A stretch of DNA of 9,395 bases from Anaerolineaceae bacterium UBA6801 (GTDB taxonomy: Bacteria; Chloroflexota; Anaerolineae; Anaerolineales; Anaerolineaceae): the NCBI GenBank assembly GCA_002452315.1, contig DKFH01000178.1:1-9395 (forward strand), read 5' to 3'. A program made the translations under genes and the position numbers. A model generated the notes under the pieces. The model saw only the letters and a list, made by a program, of their open reading frames with translations. It ran no database searches and was not told the DNA's origin. Below are positions 6,698 through 9,395 of this stretch, piece by piece (position 1 is the first letter of the stretch; each line of letters begins with the position of its first letter).

Positions 6698-7302
6698 AGC
6701 GATTCCCCTCTCTCAGTCGGTTCGTTTACTTCATCACCATTAACCATCAAGTAAACACCTACCAGCGCCAAACCCAGGTTGACAATCACCAGCAAGCCTG
6801 TCAGTAAGGTAGAAAGCTCCAGCGCCGCATGGATCACTTCAAAGCCGGTCAAGAAGCTCAGCAGGCTGATGATGACCAAATAAGGCTCGGAATTCATCCC
6901 CAGTTGCATCAGGGACATCCCCATCAGAATCAAACCGCCCTGGATGATCATCAGATCGACAGCAGGGAAGACCGCTTCATGCAGGGTAGGCGCGACGATG
7001 AAAATCAGCAGCACGATGAGCAACCCTGCCAAACCCCTGAAGAACAGGTTGGAAGCCACCTCTGTGCTGGAGACATGTGACTTTTGGCGCAAACAGGTGA
7101 AAGCAATGACCGCGGTCGCCATCCACCCGGTGATCAACTTGACAATCGCTACTTCAATCGGCCATGAGAGCATCACCAGCACAAAGGCAGCCAGGTATTG
7201 CGCACTCAATGCGGCCGCATTGATCCGCCAATCTCTGAAGACCAAATTGATCATAGCGGCCATCACGATCACCACAAAGGCTATCACGGGTAAATTCGGC
7301 AT
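6694..7302 (-). CDS. HyfE/NuoK-like small membrane subunit
   Basis: This 202-residue integral membrane protein has about six helices, close in length to HyfE (about 216). The N-terminal half resembles HyfE in layout (ALSAQYLAAFVLV, then AIVKLITGWMATAVIAF with a Lys55 inside a helix). The C-terminal half looks like NuoK: FLTGFEVIHAALE (150-162) places Glu155 where NuoK has its membrane Glu36 (IGLEIMINA) and HyfE has the Glu of LMENGSH. The second NuoK glutamate (Glu72) seems to be replaced by a hydrophobic residue near 173. A charged tail (191-199) ends the protein. It starts 1 bp after subunit A, with GGGGGT 8 nt before the ATG inside the end of that gene, and its TGA overlaps the start of subunit B. 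The order antiporter, HyfE, antiporter matches hyfD-hyfE-hyfF. In the complex it would link the two larger subunits to the membrane core. Confidence 0.7.
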   Translation of the reverse strand: MPNLPVIAFVVIVMAAMINLVFRDWRINAAALSAQYLAAFVLVMLSWPIEVAIVKLITGWMATAVIAFTCLRQKSHVSSTEVASNLFFRGLAGLLIVLLIFIVAPTLHEAVFPAVDLMIIQGGLILMGMSLMQLGMNSEPYLVIISLLSFLTGFEVIHAALELSTLLTGLLVIVNLGLALVGVYLMVNGDEVNEPTERGESL

Positions 7303-7303
7303 C

Positions 7304-8920
7304 TTAATTGACCCCCATACCTGTAAATAATGCGATCAGCAACACCAAAATCAGCGCTGTCCACAGGATGCCACCCTCACCTTCCATAATTGAAGAGAAC
7401 AACTTCAATATTTTGCCCAGAGAGTGATAGAGCCGCCAGGCCACGCGATAAAGCCATTCCAAACGGAAGACAGGTTCAATGCGGGGGAGGACCCAATCTG
7501 AGACTGTGCGAATCCTGCTGCTGGTTGGCAGCTGAAAATAAGGCGCGATGACGCCAAACCGACGAATAAGCAGCAGCACGGCGACGATCAGGGCATTGGA
7601 AATCAGCCCAAGCCACCACACGCCCGGGGTAAAAGCGCCCGGCCATCCAACCAAACCCAGGGCAACCATCGCTTGGATGATCAAAATCAGGCCCAACGGG
7701 TAAACCAGGCGCGCCCAGGATTCAAGCGCACCAGCTTCACCGCCAGGCTTCAAAGCCTGCTCCAGGTAACCCAACACCATCATCCCATGGGCAATGATCA
7801 GCAAAAATGTCCACACACTGAAACCATTTCCAACCAGGCCAGCCCACCCTGAGGCAGCCTGGGTATAGGGGAGCCCTAATATACCGATCAGGCCCAACAA
7901 GAGCAAGAAGTTGATCCGCTGGATGCGTGGGTAATAAAGAAACAATAAGCTGCCGGGCAGGATCAGGGCGATGCCCCAGGGGATGCTGGATTGAGGCACC
8001 CCATTAAGCACCGAAGCCACAGCCAAACTGGCCCAGGCCACAATCCAATAGGGGCGGCCGTTTACCTCATCCACTGCCGAAAGCCATCGCGAAGCAGCAT
8101 AAAGCGCAGCCAGGGTCAGTAAGCCCATCATCAAAGGCAGCCAGGGCTTTAGCTCGGGCGTGATGAGGTCAGCCGGTAGTCGCGCCAGCAGACTGAGGCT
8201 GGCTGCTACGGGGGTCATGCGGATGATATTTCCAGCGCCCCGCCGCAAAACAGGCTCTTGCAAAAAAGGCATGTTGAGGGGAAAAACGCCCAGCCGCAAC
8301 CCCGCCGCCACCAAAAAAATAAACCCCGCACGGGTGGGGATCTGCGTCAAATCAAAATCACCCGCAGAAGCCCAGCCCAGCATTGTACCAAAGAACAATA
8401 ACAGGATTGAAGCCATGCGCACGCCAAATGAGATGATCATGCGCAGGTTAAAGCGGGCTGTTTCCTGCAGCCGCAGCAGGTGAAATAGCTCAAGCACGTC
8501 AATAAGAACCCAGGCCATCATCATTGTCAGGCTCGTGCCGGATTGGATGGCGAACAATCCTAATGCGGTGACCACCAGGCTGGCAGACCAGGCGCGTGGG
8601 CTGCTGTCGTAACGGGTGCGGGCCGCATCTGTGAAAACCATCGCCAGCAGAATGGTGACCAATGCCAGGGCATATGGCCAGGATTGATAATCCAGCAACA
8701 GGGAAAAGTGCCCGTTCAGGTTGAGTTCCGGTGCTTGCCAGGTACCCAAGTCAAGAAGGGTTGGTAATTGCAGTCGGGAATAAAAAATGACCACCCAGGC
8801 GGCAATACCCGCTACAACTGCAATCAACCAGCTTGAGCCAAACTTTGGATGGGTCAGATCCAAAACAAAAATGGCTAAGGAACCCAGCAGCAGCAGCCCA
8901 ACGGGCAGGAGAATTAACAT
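7304..8920 (-). CDS. Antiporter-like membrane subunit A (NuoL/NuoM/HyfD-type family) with C-terminal amphipathic helix and extra membrane helix
   Basis: This is a membrane protein of 538 residues from the ATG at 8920, with about 14 hydrophobic helices. Residue numbers below count from that ATG. Family signs are FSLLLDYQSWP (72-82; compare the FSLxxDxLS region of NuoL/M), a helix 5 with AWVLIDVLEL (136-145), RLGVFPLN (209-216; compare KSAQFPLH), SLSLLARLP (242-249) and GLPYTQAASGW (349-359). By eye the helix 5 Glu after Trp is Val138, with Asp141 and Glu144 further along; the helix 7 Lys is Arg209; the GxxxK loop Lys is Trp359. The C-terminus (about 474-513) is a Trp/Arg-rich amphipathic stretch followed by MEGEGG and a last membrane helix. 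A TTG at 8929 would add three residues, but TAGG lies only 2 nt before it and 11 nt before the ATG. The gene starts 7-16 bp after the hydantoinase stop, so one transcript is likely. Confidence 0.75.
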   Translation of the reverse strand: MLILLPVGLLLLGSLAIFVLDLTHPKFGSSWLIAVVAGIAAWVVIFYSRLQLPTLLDLGTWQAPELNLNGHFSLLLDYQSWPYALALVTILLAMVFTDAARTRYDSSPRAWSASLVVTALGLFAIQSGTSLTMMMAWVLIDVLELFHLLRLQETARFNLRMIISFGVRMASILLLFFGTMLGWASAGDFDLTQIPTRAGFIFLVAAGLRLGVFPLNMPFLQEPVLRRGAGNIIRMTPVAASLSLLARLPADLITPELKPWLPLMMGLLTLAALYAASRWLSAVDEVNGRPYWIVAWASLAVASVLNGVPQSSIPWGIALILPGSLLFLYYPRIQRINFLLLLGLIGILGLPYTQAASGWAGLVGNGFSVWTFLLIIAHGMMVLGYLEQALKPGGEAGALESWARLVYPLGLILIIQAMVALGLVGWPGAFTPGVWWLGLISNALIVAVLLLIRRFGVIAPYFQLPTSSRIRTVSDWVLPRIEPVFRLEWLYRVAWRLYHSLGKILKLFSSIMEGEGGILWTALILVLLIALFTGMGVN

Positions 8921-8936
8921 CGCCAGCAAGACCTAA

Positions 8937-9395
8937 TCATTGCAGGATCTCGCCCTCGTTACGGCTTAGATAGCGGCCTCCCCCGGGTTTGCCAAACCAG
9001 TTTTCACCGTCAACGATCTTTTCGCCGCGCAGGAACACCATCACAGGGAAGCCCTTTAACTGCCAGCCTTCATAGAGGTTGTAGTCCGTGCGGTGTTGGG
9101 CAACACCCACGCCGTAGGTCACCGTTTTGTTGGGGTTCCACAGGGCAATATCCGCATCCCCCCCGGGCACCAGGGCTCCTTTCTTCGGGTAAAGCCCAAA
9201 GATTTTGGCAGGATTGGTGCAATGCATTGCCACAAACTGGTTGGGGGTCATCCGCCCTGTGCCCACACCCTCTGTCCAGATGATCGGCATCCGGTCACCC
9301 AGGCCGGGTAACCCGTTGGGGATCTTGGTGAAATCATCCCGCCCCAGCTCCTTGCCCGGAATTGCGACAGGCTCACCCTCATACATAATGGGGGT
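8937..9395 (-). CDS. hydA: Dihydropyrimidinase / D-hydantoinase, C-terminal part (5' end outside the window)
   Basis: This is a cyclic amidohydrolase that opens dihydropyrimidines (dihydrouracil, dihydrothymine) or 5-substituted hydantoins to N-carbamoyl amino acids, in reductive pyrimidine breakdown. Only the last 152 residues of a protein usually about 460 long are present. They carry the family's C-terminal signature: KIPNGLPG after a GRDDF stretch, GRMTPNQFVAMHCTNPAKIFGLYPKKGAL (in part), GGDADIALWNP, HRTDYNLYEGWQLKGFPV, LRGEKIVDG and GKPGGGRYLSR. The metal ligands (HxH, carbamylated Lys, His, Asp) would lie upstream, outside the window, so activity cannot be judged. The TGA is followed within 7-16 bp by antiporter-like subunit A, suggesting co-transcription with the membrane genes. 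Dihydropyrimidinase and hydantoinase cannot be told apart from this fragment; phenylhydantoinase or dihydropyrimidinase-like proteins are alternatives within the same family. Confidence 0.92.
   Translation of the reverse strand, partial: TPIMYEGEPVAIPGKELGRDDFTKIPNGLPGLGDRMPIIWTEGVGTGRMTPNQFVAMHCTNPAKIFGLYPKKGALVPGGDADIALWNPNKTVTYGVGVAQHRTDYNLYEGWQLKGFPVMVFLRGEKIVDGENWFGKPGGGRYLSRNEGEILQ

Noticed and set aside
5285..8929. The three membrane genes as part of an ordinary complex I (nuo) operon
   Set aside because: The gene order and the HyfE-like middle subunit differ from nuoJ-K-L-M-N, the flanking genes are unrelated, and key charged residues are missing.
8927..8929. TTG at 8929 as the start of antiporter-like subunit A
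   Set aside because: The only ribosome-binding-like TAGG is 2 nt from the TTG but 11 nt from the ATG at 8920, so the ATG is more likely; the difference is three residues.
8937..8939. TGA at the end of the hydantoinase as a selenocysteine codon, suggested by selB nearby
   Set aside because: The protein ends where hydantoinases normally end, and the antiporter gene begins within 16 bp in another frame.

Overview
The window is about 9.4 kb of bacterial DNA with moderate GC. Every gene I can support lies on the minus strand, so transcription runs from high to low coordinates. Protein style (a SelB with the REMSIELGFA switch I variant, a short SerA, an M32 carboxypeptidase, antiporter-like subunits ending in an EGEGG-plus-membrane-helix tail) suggests an anaerobic Chloroflexota, perhaps Anaerolineae. 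That assignment is an inference from memory of the families, not a search result.

Upstream block (9395 down to 5285): the C-terminal third of a dihydropyrimidinase/D-hydantoinase is followed, with almost no spacing, by three membrane proteins. These are a 538-residue antiporter-like subunit (A), a 202-residue HyfE/NuoK-like subunit and a 470-residue antiporter-like subunit (B). The gaps are 7-16 bp (depending on the start chosen for A), 1 bp and a 4-bp ATGA overlap. The order antiporter - HyfE - antiporter is that of hyfD-hyfE-hyfF in hydrogenase-4-type complexes. No hydrogenase, NuoB/C/D/H/I-like or redox subunit is visible here, and both antiporter-like proteins seem to lack several charged residues that normally carry protons.

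Intergenic 5151-5284: a perfect TATAAT -10 box on the minus strand, then a leader with three short C- or G-rich blocks that can pair in two mutually exclusive ways just before the next ribosome binding site.

Downstream block (5141 down to 2): an uncharacterised 393-residue coiled-coil protein with no proline and no cysteine; selB (selenocysteine-specific elongation factor, GTG start); a 128-bp gap that may hold a 35-codon ORF overlapping the next start by ATGA; a SerA-type D-3-phosphoglycerate/2-hydroxyacid dehydrogenase; and a metallocarboxypeptidase of family M32 that runs off the left edge. Close spacing suggests one operon. selB implies that the organism decodes UGA as selenocysteine, and SerA could feed serine, the precursor of selenocysteine, but that link is only suggestive.

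I found no tRNA, rRNA, CRISPR array, insertion sequence or phage gene. No gene-free stretch exceeds 135 bp. The most unusual items are the orphan, apparently degenerate Hyf-like membrane arm behind a hydantoinase, and the proline-free coiled-coil protein beside selB.
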